Positions 1-9,856 are shown, counted from the stretch's first letter. The stretch is 35,792 bases of DNA from Blastococcus saxobsidens (GCF_002938435.1 NZ_POQT01000042.1:1-35792); one strand, 5' to 3'. The notes: a model not told the origin generated them from the sequence alone. Translations and numbers: made by a program.

Positions 1-14
1 CTGGTGAGTGCAGC

Positions 15-100
15 GAGCCCCGCAGCAACCGAACCGACAGATCCGGATAAAGACCCGAAGTCAGTCTCCTGAAGGGTCAGGAACGGTCGCTGCGGGGCTC
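15..100. other. Long-range inverted repeat, possible structured RNA
   Basis: Twelve bases at 15-26 (GAGCCCCGCAGC) are perfectly complementary to 89-100. The 62-base interior contains a second hairpin, CCTGA/TCAGG at 68-72 and 77-81 with a four-base loop. The interior is visibly more A-rich than the coding DNA around it, and no open frame covers it. It lies beyond the 3' end of the minus-strand epimerase gene, so it could be a terminator, a small RNA or a mobile-repeat remnant. The left context is cut by the window edge. Confidence 0.35.
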
Positions 101-127
101 ACCCACATCCTCACTGTCTCCTGATCA

Positions 128-1108
128 TCAGCGACCCGCGAGGAGGCGCTCCTCGAGGTCGGCGGGCAGTCCGGGAGCGGGGCGGCGGGCCGGCACCGGC
201 GGGCGCTGCGACGACCGCATCCACTCCCAGGTGTCGGCGACGGTGGCCTCCAGCGCCCGGGTCGTAAGCCCCAGCTCCCGGGCGCGCGTGGTGTCGACGT
301 CCCAGGCGGTGCGCGCGGTCCCCTGCGCCAGCCACAGCGGCAGGTGCACCCACTCCTGGACCCCGGCGGCGAGCAGGTCCGCCTCGGGCACCGGGACCCA
401 GGCGGCGTCGCCCCCGGTCACCGCGCGGCACACCTCGAGCAGCCCGCCCAGCGTCGTCATGTCGACCGGACCCTTCGCGTTCACCGTGCCGGTGCGGCCC
501 TCCTCCGCCATCCGCACCAGCCAGCCGGCGAGGTCGCGGGCGTCCACCAGGGAGATCGGCTGGTCCAGCCCCTCCGCGGGGACGACGATGCGACCGCCGC
601 GCGCGATGCGGTCCAGCCACCAGCCCAGCCGGTACACGTAGTCGTACGGGCCGATGACGAGCCCGGCGCGGGCGGTCAGGAACCGCTCGCCGACGGCCGC
701 CCCGATCACCCGCTCGGCGAAAGCCTTGTTCGGGCCGTAGTCGTCGTCCTGGGTGTCCCAGGTCGGCTCGGCGTCCTCGGGGCCGAGCGGGCCCGGGGGC
801 CAGTTCCGATAGGCGTTCAGGCTGCTGACGAAGGCGTAGCCCCGGACCCCGCCCAGCGCCGCGGCGGCGTTGCGGGCCGCGGCACGGGTCTGGCAGGAGG
901 TGTCGACGACGAGCTCGGGCGACCACCCGGCCAGCACCCGCGGCAGGGCGTCGGGATCGTCGCGGTCGCCGTGCAGGCCCCGGGCGCCTTCGGGAGGCTC
1001 CCCCGAGACGCCCCGCGTGAAGGTCGCGACGTCGTGACCGCGCTCCAGCGCCGCCGTGGCCACGTGCCGGCCGAGGAAGGACGTGCCACCGAGGACGAGG
1101 AGCCGCAT
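128..1108 (-). CDS. NAD-dependent epimerase/dehydratase (extended SDR family)
   Basis: A 326-aa Rossmann-fold protein. The nucleotide-binding glycine motif GGTSFLG is at residues 7-13 and the SDR catalytic pair Tyr124-x3-Lys128 (YGPNK) is present, with a plausible upstream Ser in the VSS segment near 94-96. The extended C-terminal half would bind the substrate, probably a nucleotide sugar or related compound. Which substrate cannot be told from sequence. The ATG start is preceded by a good ribosome site (GAGGTGG, about four bases upstream). It stands as the last gene of a minus-strand run, 73 bases downstream of the DUF5994 gene, and may be co-transcribed with it. Length is normal for the family. 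Confidence 0.85.
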   Translation of the reverse strand: MRLLVLGGTSFLGRHVATAALERGHDVATFTRGVSGEPPEGARGLHGDRDDPDALPRVLAGWSPELVVDTSCQTRAAARNAAAALGGVRGYAFVSSLNAYRNWPPGPLGPEDAEPTWDTQDDDYGPNKAFAERVIGAAVGERFLTARAGLVIGPYDYVYRLGWWLDRIARGGRIVVPAEGLDQPISLVDARDLAGWLVRMAEEGRTGTVNAKGPVDMTTLGGLLEVCRAVTGGDAAWVPVPEADLLAAGVQEWVHLPLWLAQGTARTAWDVDTTRARELGLTTRALEATVADTWEWMRSSQRPPVPARRPAPGLPADLEERLLAGR

Positions 1109-1181
1109 GGGCCCACCTCAGCCGAGGCGCTCCCCGCCGTCCAGCCGGTTCGCGCTCGGCGCAAGCCGGTGGGTCCGGGCT

Positions 1182-1676
1182 TCAGACCGCCCGGCGGTGC
1201 TCCGGGACCTGGGGCAGCGGCGTGGACCGGGCGGCGGCGAGCACCATCTGCGGCGACGGAGGCAGACCCCGGCGGGTGCACAGGCGCAGTGCCCGCGCAC
1301 CGGTGAGCACGTCGGTCTCCGGGGGGACGACGAGGAGGTCGGCCCGCCGGGTGCCCTCGGCCCAGGTCAGGCAGACGACCTGCGGGTCCATGCTGCGGAA
1401 GCCGCCGGCGCGCACGGTCCGGCCCTGGACCTCCAGCTTGCGCGGGGCCGGTTCCCAGGCGTCGAGGGCGTAGGTGAACCGCTCCACCCGGACGCCGCGC
1501 CGCTCGAGAGCAGCGATCAGCTCGGGCAGCTCCGAGGACAGGTCCCGGCTGCGCGGGAACCAGGCGCCGTCGAACGCCGACCCGCCCGCCCCGGCGTCGG
1601 CCCGCAGACTCACCCGGACGTCGATCCCACCCCGGAAGCCCTCGGGCGCCGGAACCGCTCGGGTGATCGTCGTCAT
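1182..1676 (-). CDS. DUF5994 family protein
   Basis: About 164 aa. It carries the features I associate with actinobacterial DUF5994: a short beta-rich start, then FDGAWFPRSRDL around residues 35-46, then WEPAPRKL and GGFRSMDP, then a LLVVPPETD segment. The function of the family is unknown. The protein has no signal peptide or membrane segment and is probably cytosolic. I chose the ATG at 1676 over an ORF extension to 1721 because GAGAGG lies about 12 bases upstream and the extra 15 residues look non-conserved. The gap of 223 bases upstream holds the typA terminator and presumably this gene's promoter. Confidence 0.7.
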   Translation of the reverse strand: MTTITRAVPAPEGFRGGIDVRVSLRADAGAGGSAFDGAWFPRSRDLSSELPELIAALERRGVRVERFTYALDAWEPAPRKLEVQGRTVRAGGFRSMDPQVVCLTWAEGTRRADLLVVPPETDVLTGARALRLCTRRGLPPSPQMVLAAARSTPLPQVPEHRRAV

Positions 1677-1846
1677 CAGCCTTCGGCCACCTCTCGTCAC
1701 GCACTGCGGGCCTCCGCACACGACCCCGGGACGAACCTAGGGCGAGTCGCGCGTGGCACGTGCGCAGGGCGGGACGGGCGGGTCGCTCTCGCACGGCCGG
1801 TCATCACGAATCGTCACGCGACGACCACGGTGGTGGGCTCCCGAAC

Positions 1847-1886
1847 GACGAAGGACCCCTCCGGAAAACCGGAGAGGTCCTTCGTC
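1847..1886 (-). terminator. Intrinsic hairpin downstream of typA
   Basis: GACGAAGGACC at 1847-1857 pairs perfectly with 1876-1886. Inside it, CTCCGG/CCGGAG closes an AAAA loop (UUUU on the transcribed minus strand). The hairpin begins 14 bases past the typA stop codon. There is no U-tract, which is usual for actinobacterial terminators. Confidence 0.8.
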
Positions 1887-1899
1887 GCGCCGCCCGGGA

Positions 1900-3792
<1,893 letters not shown>

Positions 3793-3894
3793 GCGGAAGG
3801 GCACCTCGGGGAGCTCGGGATCGCGCCGCGCGGACGCGCGCGGGCATCAGGTCAACAGCAACCGATGCCGCGACCTTCCCTCCACTCTAGGTGC

Positions 3895-4236
3895 TCAGCG
3901 CGCGGGCATGGCCTCCCGCGAGCGGTCGATCACCCCGTAGGTCACCCCTGCGGCGGCAACAGTGACCAGACTCACCGCGAACCAGGCGGGGAAACCGGCT
4001 CCGAGGGCGAGCACGTGGGCCAGGACGAAGGCGCCGACGTAGAGCGCCGCCAGCCCGGCCGTGACCGCCGGTCCCCGTCGCCGGGCGGCGATCCAGCCGG
4101 CACCCACACCGCAGGCGGCGAACACCGCACCGCCGAGGGCGCGGATGCCGGTGCCCTGGGCGATGCCGAAGCCGGCGGCCAGGCCGACGGCGACCAGGAG
4201 CGAGGCGGGGATCCGGGCGAGGGCCGAGGTCGTCAT
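3895..4236 (-). CDS. Small integral membrane protein
   Basis: About 113 aa and almost entirely hydrophobic, with four predicted membrane segments: roughly residues 10-28, 32-52, 58-78 and 80-102. A short basic RRRG loop separates the second and third. The C-terminus ([10 protein letters not shown]) is polar. The ATG at 4236 has GGAGGAG about 11 bases upstream; the longer ORF reaching 4317 runs into a repeat hairpin and is unlikely. I do not recognise a named family and assign no function. It lies between YceI (upstream, with a hairpin between) and typA (downstream). Confidence 0.65.
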   Translation of the reverse strand: MTTSALARIPASLLVAVGLAAGFGIAQGTGIRALGGAVFAACGVGAGWIAARRRGPAVTAGLAALYVGAFVLAHVLALGAGFPAWFAVSLVTVAAAGVTYGVIDRSREAMPAR

Positions 4237-4262
4237 GCCGTCCAGTCTCCTCCACCCCCACA

Positions 4263-4324
4263 CGTGATCATGGCGCCGGAACCACCGGACCGGGGGTCCT
4301 GGTGGTCCCGGCGCCATGATCGCG
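4263..4324. repeat. Long palindromic repeat, copy 1 (probable terminator)
   Basis: GATCATGGCGCCGG at 4266-4279 is perfectly complementary to 4308-4321, and pairing continues inward (ACCACC/GGTGGT) to a loop of about ten bases. It begins about 15 bases past the stop of the minus-strand YceI gene, where it could end transcription. A second copy with the same GATCATGGCGCCG core lies at 7576-7636 in the same setting, so this is a repeat family and not a one-off terminator. Confidence 0.75.
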
Positions 4325-4339
4325 CGGGAGCGAGGGCGA

Positions 4340-4903
4340 TCAGGCGGCGCGGAGCACGGCCTCGATCTCGAGCTCGACGGAGATCTTGTCGCCGACGACG
4401 ACGCCGCCGCCGTCCATCGGCATGTCGATGTCCACGCCGAACTCCTTGCGGGAGATCTCGGTGCGGGCGGAGAAGCCGGCGCGGGTGCCGCCGTAGGCGT
4501 CCGGCCCGAAGCCGTTGACCTCGAGGGCCAGGGTGACCGGCTTGGTGATGCCCTTGAGGGTGAGCTCGCCCTCGACGGTCCAGTCGGCGCCGTCGGTCTT
4601 CACCGCGGTGGAACGGAAGGTCATGACCGTGTGGTTGCCGACGTCGAAGAAGTCAGCGGACTTGATGTGCGCGTCGCGCTGCTCCTGACGGGTGTCGATC
4701 GAGTCCATGTCGACGGTGGCGGTGACGGTGGACTGCGTCGGGTCCTCGGCGGTGGTGATCTCGCCGGAGAACTCGCGGAAGTAGCCGCGGACCTTGCTGA
4801 CCATCATGTGGCGGACGGAGAAGCCGACGGTCGAGTGGCTGGCGTCGATGTCCCAGGTGCCGGCGATGTAGCCGGGGATCTGGACGGAGGTGCTGCTGGT
4901 CAT
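4340..4903 (-). CDS. YceI family protein
   Basis: About 187 aa. It has the YceI/lipocalin-like beta-barrel signature: TWDIDASHSTVGFSVRHM at residues 15-32, VRGYFREFSGEI, an SADFFDVGNHTVMTFRST stretch and a C-terminal DKISVELEIEAVL strand. The family binds long isoprenoid or similar amphipathic lipids. No signal peptide is visible, so it is probably cytosolic, as is common for actinobacterial members. The ATG at 4903 has AGGGAGA about six bases upstream. It is divergent from a MarR-family gene, and the 85-base interval holds a palindromic operator, so MarR repression of this gene is likely. Confidence 0.9.
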   Translation of the reverse strand: MTSSTSVQIPGYIAGTWDIDASHSTVGFSVRHMMVSKVRGYFREFSGEITTAEDPTQSTVTATVDMDSIDTRQEQRDAHIKSADFFDVGNHTVMTFRSTAVKTDGADWTVEGELTLKGITKPVTLALEVNGFGPDAYGGTRAGFSARTEISRKEFGVDIDMPMDGGGVVVGDKISVELEIEAVLRAA

Positions 4904-4949
4904 GGTGTCTCCCTGGTCGAGCGTCGTGCTGGGGTCGTCGGGCGTAGCG

Positions 4950-4981
4950 TAGTTGAGCGTTGAACTATTCCGCCAGTATTC
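4950..4981 (+). promoter_or_regulatory. MarR operator overlapping the marR promoter
   Basis: TAGTTGAG-CG-TTGAACTA (4950-4967) is an imperfect 8-2-8 palindrome of the TTGAAC-type seen for MarR/DUF24 regulators. It covers a possible -35 (TTGAGC, 4953-4958). After 17 bases comes a -10-like GTATTC (4976-4981), then seven bases to the MarR ATG at 4989. Binding here would block both divergent genes. Confidence 0.6.
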
Positions 4982-4988
4982 TTGCCCC

Positions 4989-5498
4989 ATGACCTCGACC
5001 GTGTCGCCGCAGCCCCTCCCCCCGGGTGAGCCCCGCTGGCTCGACGTCGAGGAGCAGAAGGCCTGGCGGGCATGGCTGTACAGCGCCCAGCTCCTGCTCG
5101 ACCGGCTGGACCGGGACCTCACCCACCGCACCGGCATCTCGCACGCCTACTACGAGATCCTCGTCGCGCTGTCGGAGACACCCGAGCGGATGATGCGGAT
5201 GAGCGAGCTGGCCGACCGCTGCCTGTCCTCGCGCAGCCGGCTCTCGCACGCCGTCTCCCGGCTGGAGGAGCGGGGCTGGGTGCGCCGGCAGGTGTGCGCC
5301 GAGGACGGCCGAGGCCAGCTGGCCGTGCTCACCGAGGAGGGGTTCGCGGCGCTCGAGGGCGCCGCCCCGGTGCACGTCGAGGGCGTCCGCCGGGAGCTGT
5401 TCGACCGACTGTCCCCAGAGCAGGTGGCGGGCATGCGCGACCTCGGCGAGACGCTGCTGCGCCACCTCGACCCCCAGCGGGTGCACCCCTCCGACTGA
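4989..5498 (+). CDS. MarR family transcriptional regulator
   Basis: 169 aa. A winged-helix DNA-binding domain occupies about residues 50-125: a YYEILVALSE helix, then MRMSELADRCLSSRSRLSHAVSRLEERGWVRR (recognition helix), then a wing with the DGRGQLAVLTEEG motif typical of MarR. Flanking helices would form the dimer interface. The ATG at 4989 is chosen over an upstream GTG-type extension, because a -10-like hexamer ends seven bases before it, implying a leaderless transcript. Autoregulation and repression of the divergent YceI gene are inferred from the shared operator. The inducer is unknown. Confidence 0.88.
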   Translation: MTSTVSPQPLPPGEPRWLDVEEQKAWRAWLYSAQLLLDRLDRDLTHRTGISHAYYEILVALSETPERMMRMSELADRCLSSRSRLSHAVSRLEERGWVRRQVCAEDGRGQLAVLTEEGFAALEGAAPVHVEGVRRELFDRLSPEQVAGMRDLGETLLRHLDPQRVHPSD

Positions 5499-5539
5499 GG
5501 AGGTGGCGGGCAGGCCACGGCCGCACGCCGGCGGGCGGT

Positions 5540-6442
5540 TCAGCCCCCGGTGACGTCGTCCGGCGGCAACGGCCAGCGCGGGACGCCCGCGACCGGGCCG
5601 TCGCCCAGCCGGGCGGCGAACCGCGGGGGCCGCTTCTCCAGGAAGGCGGTCACACCCTCGGCGGGGTCCGGCCCCTCCCCCAGCTCGACCAGCGCCCGCG
5701 ACTCCGCACGATGGGCGTCCCACGGCGAGGCGGCACCCAGCATCGACCAGAGCAGCTGCCGGGCGGCACCGACCGCCACCCCGCTGGTGTTGGCCACGAT
5801 CTCCCGGGCGAGCGCGTACGCCGTCGACAGCAGGTCGGCGTCGGGCACCACCCGGGACACCAGCCGGCCGCGCAACGCCTCGGCCGCGTCGAACACCCGG
5901 CCGGTGGCCACCCACTCCATGGCCTGGCTGATGCCCACGACCCGAGGCAGGAACCAGGACGACGCCGCCTCCGGCACGATCCCGACCCGGCCGAAGACGA
6001 AGCCGAAGCGGGCGGACTGGGCGGCGATCCGGACGTCCATGGGCAACGTGAGGGTCGCACCGATGCCGACCGCGGGCCCGTTCACCGCGGCGATCACCGG
6101 CTTGCGCAGCGCGGCGAACGGCAGGGCGGCGACCCCGCCGGCGTCGCGCGGGAAGCCGCCGATGTCCTCGCTCAGCGGTCCCGGCGGGCGCGCCCGCGAG
6201 CGCCGGGCGGCGAAGGTGTCCGGGCCGTTCCCCAGGTCCGCGCCCGCGCAGAAGGCCCGGCCGGCCCCGGTGACCACCACGACCCGGACGTCGTCGTCGG
6301 CGTCGGCGGCCGCGGCCACGCGGGTCAGCTCGTCGGCCATGGTCAGGGTGAAGGCGTTCAGCCGCTCCGGCCGGTGCAGCGTCACCGTCGCGACGCCGTC
6401 GGCCACCTCGTACCGTAGCTCCGCGAGGTCCGTGGTCCTCAC
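5540..6442 (-). CDS. Enoyl-CoA hydratase/isomerase (crotonase) family protein
   Basis: 300 aa with a crotonase fold. The oxyanion-hole segments are present: AFCAGADLG at 63-71 and AVNGPAVGIGATL at 119-131. Aligned to rat enoyl-CoA hydratase, the two catalytic glutamates fall on Thr130 and Phe150, so a classical hydratase mechanism is unlikely. A Glu at 158 in IVPEAASSWFLP resembles the isomerase-like/PaaG-like subgroup. The precise reaction on the CoA thioester is therefore uncertain. The GTG start overlaps the stop of the upstream 54-aa ORF as GTGA, so the two are translationally coupled. The C-terminal EKRPPRFAARL tail is normal for the family. Confidence 0.85.
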   Translation of the reverse strand: MRTTDLAELRYEVADGVATVTLHRPERLNAFTLTMADELTRVAAAADADDDVRVVVVTGAGRAFCAGADLGNGPDTFAARRSRARPPGPLSEDIGGFPRDAGGVAALPFAALRKPVIAAVNGPAVGIGATLTLPMDVRIAAQSARFGFVFGRVGIVPEAASSWFLPRVVGISQAMEWVATGRVFDAAEALRGRLVSRVVPDADLLSTAYALAREIVANTSGVAVGAARQLLWSMLGAASPWDAHRAESRALVELGEGPDPAEGVTAFLEKRPPRFAARLGDGPVAGVPRWPLPPDDVTGG

Positions 6443-6603
6443 CTGCCCAGGGCGCCGACGACGGGGTCCAGGTGCTCCGCCTCGTCACCCGGCAGCAACC
6501 GGCCCGCCTTCGCCCGTCTCCACAGTTCACCCGCGTACTCCCCGGGCGAGCTCCTGACCCCGGTGCGGAACGCCGCCTCGTCGGGGCTGCCATCGACGTC
6601 CAC
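6439..6603 (-). CDS. 54-aa ORF resembling an acyl-CoA dehydrogenase N-terminus
   Basis: It starts at GTG 6603 behind a near-ideal ribosome site (GGAGGT, six bases upstream). The first residues, VDVDGSPDEAAFRTGVR, match the way actinobacterial acyl-CoA dehydrogenases begin. After about 17 residues the resemblance is lost, and the frame ends after LDPVVGALGR, overlapping the crotonase start as GTGA. An intact dehydrogenase is about 380 aa, so this looks like a gene with a large internal deletion that still provides translational coupling. It could instead be a genuine small protein; nothing else in it is recognisable. Confidence 0.55.
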   Translation of the reverse strand: MDVDGSPDEAAFRTGVRSSPGEYAGELWRRAKAGRLLPGDEAEHLDPVVGALGR

Positions 6604-6785
6604 GGGGGTACCTCCGGTCGATGAACGGGACAACGGCAGCGTGACAGGCGCCACCCGGAGCGGTCAAAGACCGTCGAGCTGCGCGCCTGCTCCTCCGGAC
6701 AACGGGCATGGGCCCGTGAGGCCTGGCCGTGCCCGCGGTGGACGAGTCGACATGGCGACCCGTGGCCAGGCGGCCTCTCCGTCGG

Positions 6786-7499
6786 TCAGACGGCGCAGCC
6801 CTCGGGTCCGCAGGCGCCGGCACCGCCGTCGGCCATGACCAGTGGCGAACGCTCCGCCCACGCCCGTTCGAGCACCTGGAGCAGCGCCTCGGCCGGCTGG
6901 GCACCGGAGACGCCGTACTTCCGGTCCACGACGAAGAACGGCACCCCGCTGATGCCGAGCTTCCCCGCTTCGGCCTCGTCGGCACGGACGGCACCGGCGT
7001 AGCGCTGGTCGTCGAGCGCAGCGCGGACCTCGTCACGATCGAGTCCCGCCTCGGCCGCCAGCCGGACCAGCGTCTCCCGGTCACCGACCGCCTCGCCCTC
7101 GGTGAAGTAGGCGCGCAGCAGCCGCTCCTTGACCGCGTCCTGGACGCCGCGCAGGCCGGCGAGGTGGATCACCTGGTGCGCGTCGAAGGTGTTGGCCCGC
7201 ACCGCCTTGTCGAACCGGAAGTCCAGCCCCTCGGCCGCGGCCTGGACGGTCATGGTGTCGGTCATCTGCTGGGCACCCAGCAGGCTCGTGCCGTACTTGG
7301 CGGCCAGCCGCTCGGCGTACTCGGTGGCGCCGGCCGGCTGCCCGGCGGGCGCCGATCGGGCGCCGGGGTCCAGCTCGAAGCTCTTCCACTCGACCTCCAC
7401 GTGCTCCCGGTGCGGGAACTGCGCGAGGGCCGCCTCGAAGCGGCGCTTGCCGATGTGGCACCAGGGGCAGACGACGTCGGACCAGATCTCGACCTTCAT
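6786..7499 (-). CDS. DsbA family oxidoreductase (FrnE-like)
   Basis: 237 aa. A thioredoxin fold with an inserted helical domain, and the redox motif CPWC at residues 11-14 right after the first strand (MKVEIWSDVV). The cis-proline loop is seen as GISGVPFFVVD near the C-terminal third, followed by the FrnE-type SGAQP segment. The C-terminus carries a second Cys pair (CGPEGC), common in actinobacterial members. There is no signal peptide, so it acts in the cytosol as a thiol-disulfide oxidoreductase or isomerase. The substrate is unknown. It lies downstream of the GDPD gene, on the same strand but separated from it by the second palindromic repeat. Confidence 0.88.
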   Translation of the reverse strand: MKVEIWSDVVCPWCHIGKRRFEAALAQFPHREHVEVEWKSFELDPGARSAPAGQPAGATEYAERLAAKYGTSLLGAQQMTDTMTVQAAAEGLDFRFDKAVRANTFDAHQVIHLAGLRGVQDAVKERLLRAYFTEGEAVGDRETLVRLAAEAGLDRDEVRAALDDQRYAGAVRADEAEAGKLGISGVPFFVVDRKYGVSGAQPAEALLQVLERAWAERSPLVMADGGAGACGPEGCAV

Positions 7500-7575
7500 G
7501 CCCGGGTCAACGCGATCCCCCGGCCCAGGTCTTCCGGCACGGCCCGGTCAATCGGGCGGTCCGACCCCGGTCCCC

Positions 7576-7636
7576 CGCGATCATGGCGCCGCGACCACCC
7601 CGGAGGCCCGGGCGGGGTCACGGCGCCATGATCACG
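7576..7636. repeat. Long palindromic repeat, copy 2 (probable terminator)
   Basis: GATCATGGCGCCG at 7579-7591 pairs perfectly with 7621-7633, and an interrupted inner stem continues to a loop near 7602-7610. The core sequence and the following ACCACC match copy 1 at 4263-4324. It begins about 13 bases after the stop of the minus-strand GDPD gene, the same position as copy 1 has after YceI. Confidence 0.75.
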
Positions 7637-7648
7637 CGGAGGGGCCGG

Positions 7649-8800
7649 TCAGCCGGCAGCGCCGGTGAAGAGGTCCCGGGAGACCGCGCCGGTGTCCGGG
7701 TTGTCGGTGAACATCCCGTCGATCCCGGCGTCCCAGAAGGCGGCGTGCTCGGCCAGCGCCCGGCCGTAGTCGTCGGGCGCCGGACCCTCCCGCAGCGCCG
7801 GCGGCAGGAAGGTGTTCTCGTTGCGGAACGTGTACGGGTGCACCAGCAGCCCGACCCGGTGCGCGTCGTCCACCAGCGCCGTCGGGGTCCCGAGGGTGCC
7901 GTCGGCGTTCCGCGGGATCACCTGGCCCTTCTCCGGCCCCACGCCCTCGGCGTATTCGGCGATCTCCGCGAGCCCGGCCGCGGTGGTCAGGTCGGCGTAG
8001 GTGCGCGGGTCACCGGCGGCCGTGAAGTCGTAGGGCTGTCCCGAGCCGGAGAGCAGCTGCACCAGCGGCACGCGCACGCCCTGCTCCTCGAGCTCGCGCA
8101 GGTTCGCCGTCTCGAAGGACTGGATGAACACCGGCGAGTGGTGCTTGTGCACGCGCGCCTCGCGCAGGTCGGTCATCAGCGGCTCCTCGAGGGAGAGCCC
8201 GATGCCGTCGAAGTAGGTGGGGTGCTTGGTCTCGACGTAGACACCGATCTCGCGACGCAGCTCCTTGGAGAGCTGGGCCCGCAGCGCCAGCACCTCGTCC
8301 AGCGTCGGCACCTGGTAGAGGCCGTCGTAGAGGGTGTTCTCCTCGCGCACCTCGGGCAGCCGCTCCACCGCCCGCAGCGTCCGCAGCTCGGCGAGGGTGA
8401 AGTCCTCGGTGAACCAGCCGGTGAACGGCACGCCGTCGATGGTCTTCGTCGTCCGGCGGTCGGCGAACTCCGGCCGGTCCGCCACGTCGGTGGTCCCGGA
8501 GATCTCGTTCTCGTGGCGGGCGACGAGGACGCCGTCCTTGGTGCTGACGACGTCGGGCTCGATGTAGTCGGCACCCATGCGGGCGGCGAGCTCGTAGGAG
8601 GCGAGGGTGTGCTCCGGCCGGTAGCCGGAGGCACCGCGGTGGCCCACGACGAGGAGGTCCTCGGCGAGGGCCTCGCCCGGCTGGGCGGCCGGCGGCCGGG
8701 GGGCGGCCGAGGCGGGGACGGCGGCCGGCGCGACGAGGGCGACGGGGACGGCGACCGCGACGGCGGCCACCGTGGCGCGCAGACGGCGTGCTTCGAGCAT
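7649..8800 (-). CDS. Secreted glycerophosphodiester phosphodiesterase
   Basis: 383 aa. The N-terminus is a Sec-type signal peptide: basic MLEARRLR, a hydrophobic core, then cleavage near ASAAP at 30-34. The GDPD TIM barrel follows, with catalytic VGHRGASGYRPEHT (His54, Arg55, Glu63), the metal-binding EPD at 81-83 and His96 (ARHENEI). Later barrel elements include YVETKHP and the C-terminal GIDGMFTDNPD. It would hydrolyse deacylated phospholipid diesters outside the cell to glycerol-3-phosphate and an alcohol, for phosphate or carbon supply. The length and the insertion near 110-165 fit the longer GlpQ-type enzymes. The ATG at 8800 has GGGAG about eight bases upstream. Confidence 0.92.
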   Translation of the reverse strand: MLEARRLRATVAAVAVAVPVALVAPAAVPASAAPRPPAAQPGEALAEDLLVVGHRGASGYRPEHTLASYELAARMGADYIEPDVVSTKDGVLVARHENEISGTTDVADRPEFADRRTTKTIDGVPFTGWFTEDFTLAELRTLRAVERLPEVREENTLYDGLYQVPTLDEVLALRAQLSKELRREIGVYVETKHPTYFDGIGLSLEEPLMTDLREARVHKHHSPVFIQSFETANLRELEEQGVRVPLVQLLSGSGQPYDFTAAGDPRTYADLTTAAGLAEIAEYAEGVGPEKGQVIPRNADGTLGTPTALVDDAHRVGLLVHPYTFRNENTFLPPALREGPAPDDYGRALAEHAAFWDAGIDGMFTDNPDTGAVSRDLFTGAAG

Positions 8801-8937
8801 CGGGACTCCCGCGGGCTCGGACGACGACCCTCGCCGCCGGCTCCGCACGTCGATCCCATCCGGTCCGGATGACCACCCACGGGTCCCCGGGCGAACTGCG
8901 GGTGACGAACGGGCGGCCCTCCGGGGGCGCACCCGGC

Positions 8938-9789
8938 TCAGCCGGCCCAGACCTCCGAGACCCGGGACACGACCCGGGCCGCCTGTGCGCGGCCGGCCCG
9001 CGCCGCGGGCTCCCGCGCCGCCGGGTCGAGCACGTTGCGGCCGATCGCCGTCCGGCTGGCCTGGTCCGGAGCGACCACGGCCACCCGTGCCAGCATGCCG
9101 CTGACTTGGGCGTCGACGCTGGCCAGCGGGCCGACGCCGCGCGGGATGGGAGCCAGCACGACCAGCCGGTCGTAGCCGTGCGCCAGGTCGGCGTTGGCCG
9201 CCGACCGCATGCCGCCGTCGACGTAGCGCCGCCCGTCGATCGTGACCGGCGGGTAGACCCCCGGCACCGCGCAGCTGGCGGCGACGGCCTGCAGCAACGG
9301 CACGCCGGAGCCGCGGTCGAAGGTGCGGAACTCGCCGGTGGCGGCATCCACCGCGGTGATCGTCAGGTCGCGCTCGGGCCAGTCCCTGCCGACCAGCCGG
9401 GAGCCGATCACCTCCAGCCGCTCCTGCTCCGACGGAGTCAGCCCGGCCTTCTCCGCGGCCAGGGCCAGCGCACCGATCCGGCGCCGGAACTCCACGTCGC
9501 GACCGCGGCTGATGAGCATCGCCCACCCGTAGCGGGCCAGGTTGCCGCGCGTCATGCGCGCCACCTTCTCCTGCGCCGGCGGCTCGAGCTGGCGGGCGTA
9601 CATCTCCTCGAGCGGTGCGCCGCTGGTGACCTGGGCGCCGACGACCGAACCCGCCGAGGTCCCGACGACGAGGTCGGCACCGGTGAGGTCGACGCCTGCC
9701 TCGGCCAGGCCGGCGAGCACGCCGATCTCCCAGGCGATGCCCGTGATGCCGCCGCCGCCGAGCACGAGTGCGGTCCGCTGGTCGCTCAT
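8938..9789 (-). CDS. Patatin-like phospholipase family protein
   Basis: About 283 aa. A patatin lipase with an oxyanion loop GGGG at 11-14, the nucleophile in GTSAG (Ser45) and the catalytic DGG at 191-193, making a complete Ser-Asp dyad. It should hydrolyse acyl esters of phospholipids or related lipids. No signal peptide is seen. The ATG at 9789 is preferred, with GAGGA about nine bases upstream; the next upstream ATG at 9798 directly abuts that ribosome site. It is divergent from the acyl-CoA ligase, which could activate fatty acids released by this enzyme; that link is inference from adjacency only. Confidence 0.88.
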   Translation of the reverse strand: MSDQRTALVLGGGGITGIAWEIGVLAGLAEAGVDLTGADLVVGTSAGSVVGAQVTSGAPLEEMYARQLEPPAQEKVARMTRGNLARYGWAMLISRGRDVEFRRRIGALALAAEKAGLTPSEQERLEVIGSRLVGRDWPERDLTITAVDAATGEFRTFDRGSGVPLLQAVAASCAVPGVYPPVTIDGRRYVDGGMRSAANADLAHGYDRLVVLAPIPRGVGPLASVDAQVSGMLARVAVVAPDQASRTAIGRNVLDPAAREPAARAGRAQAARVVSRVSEVWAG

Positions 9790-9840
9790 GGCGGCCATCC
9801 TCGCAGCCGTCGGACCGGTGGACGGACCCTCGACAGAGCG

Positions 9841-9856
9841 TGTGACGTGGGCCACG
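9841..9856. promoter_or_regulatory. Possible CRP-type operator
   Basis: TGTGACGTGGGCCACG matches the first half of the CRP consensus (TGTGA-N6-TCACA) fully and the second half partly. It lies in the 101-base interval between the patatin and acyl-CoA ligase genes. A cAMP-forming cyclase gene lies 3 kb away. The match could be chance in GC-rich DNA. Confidence 0.3.
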
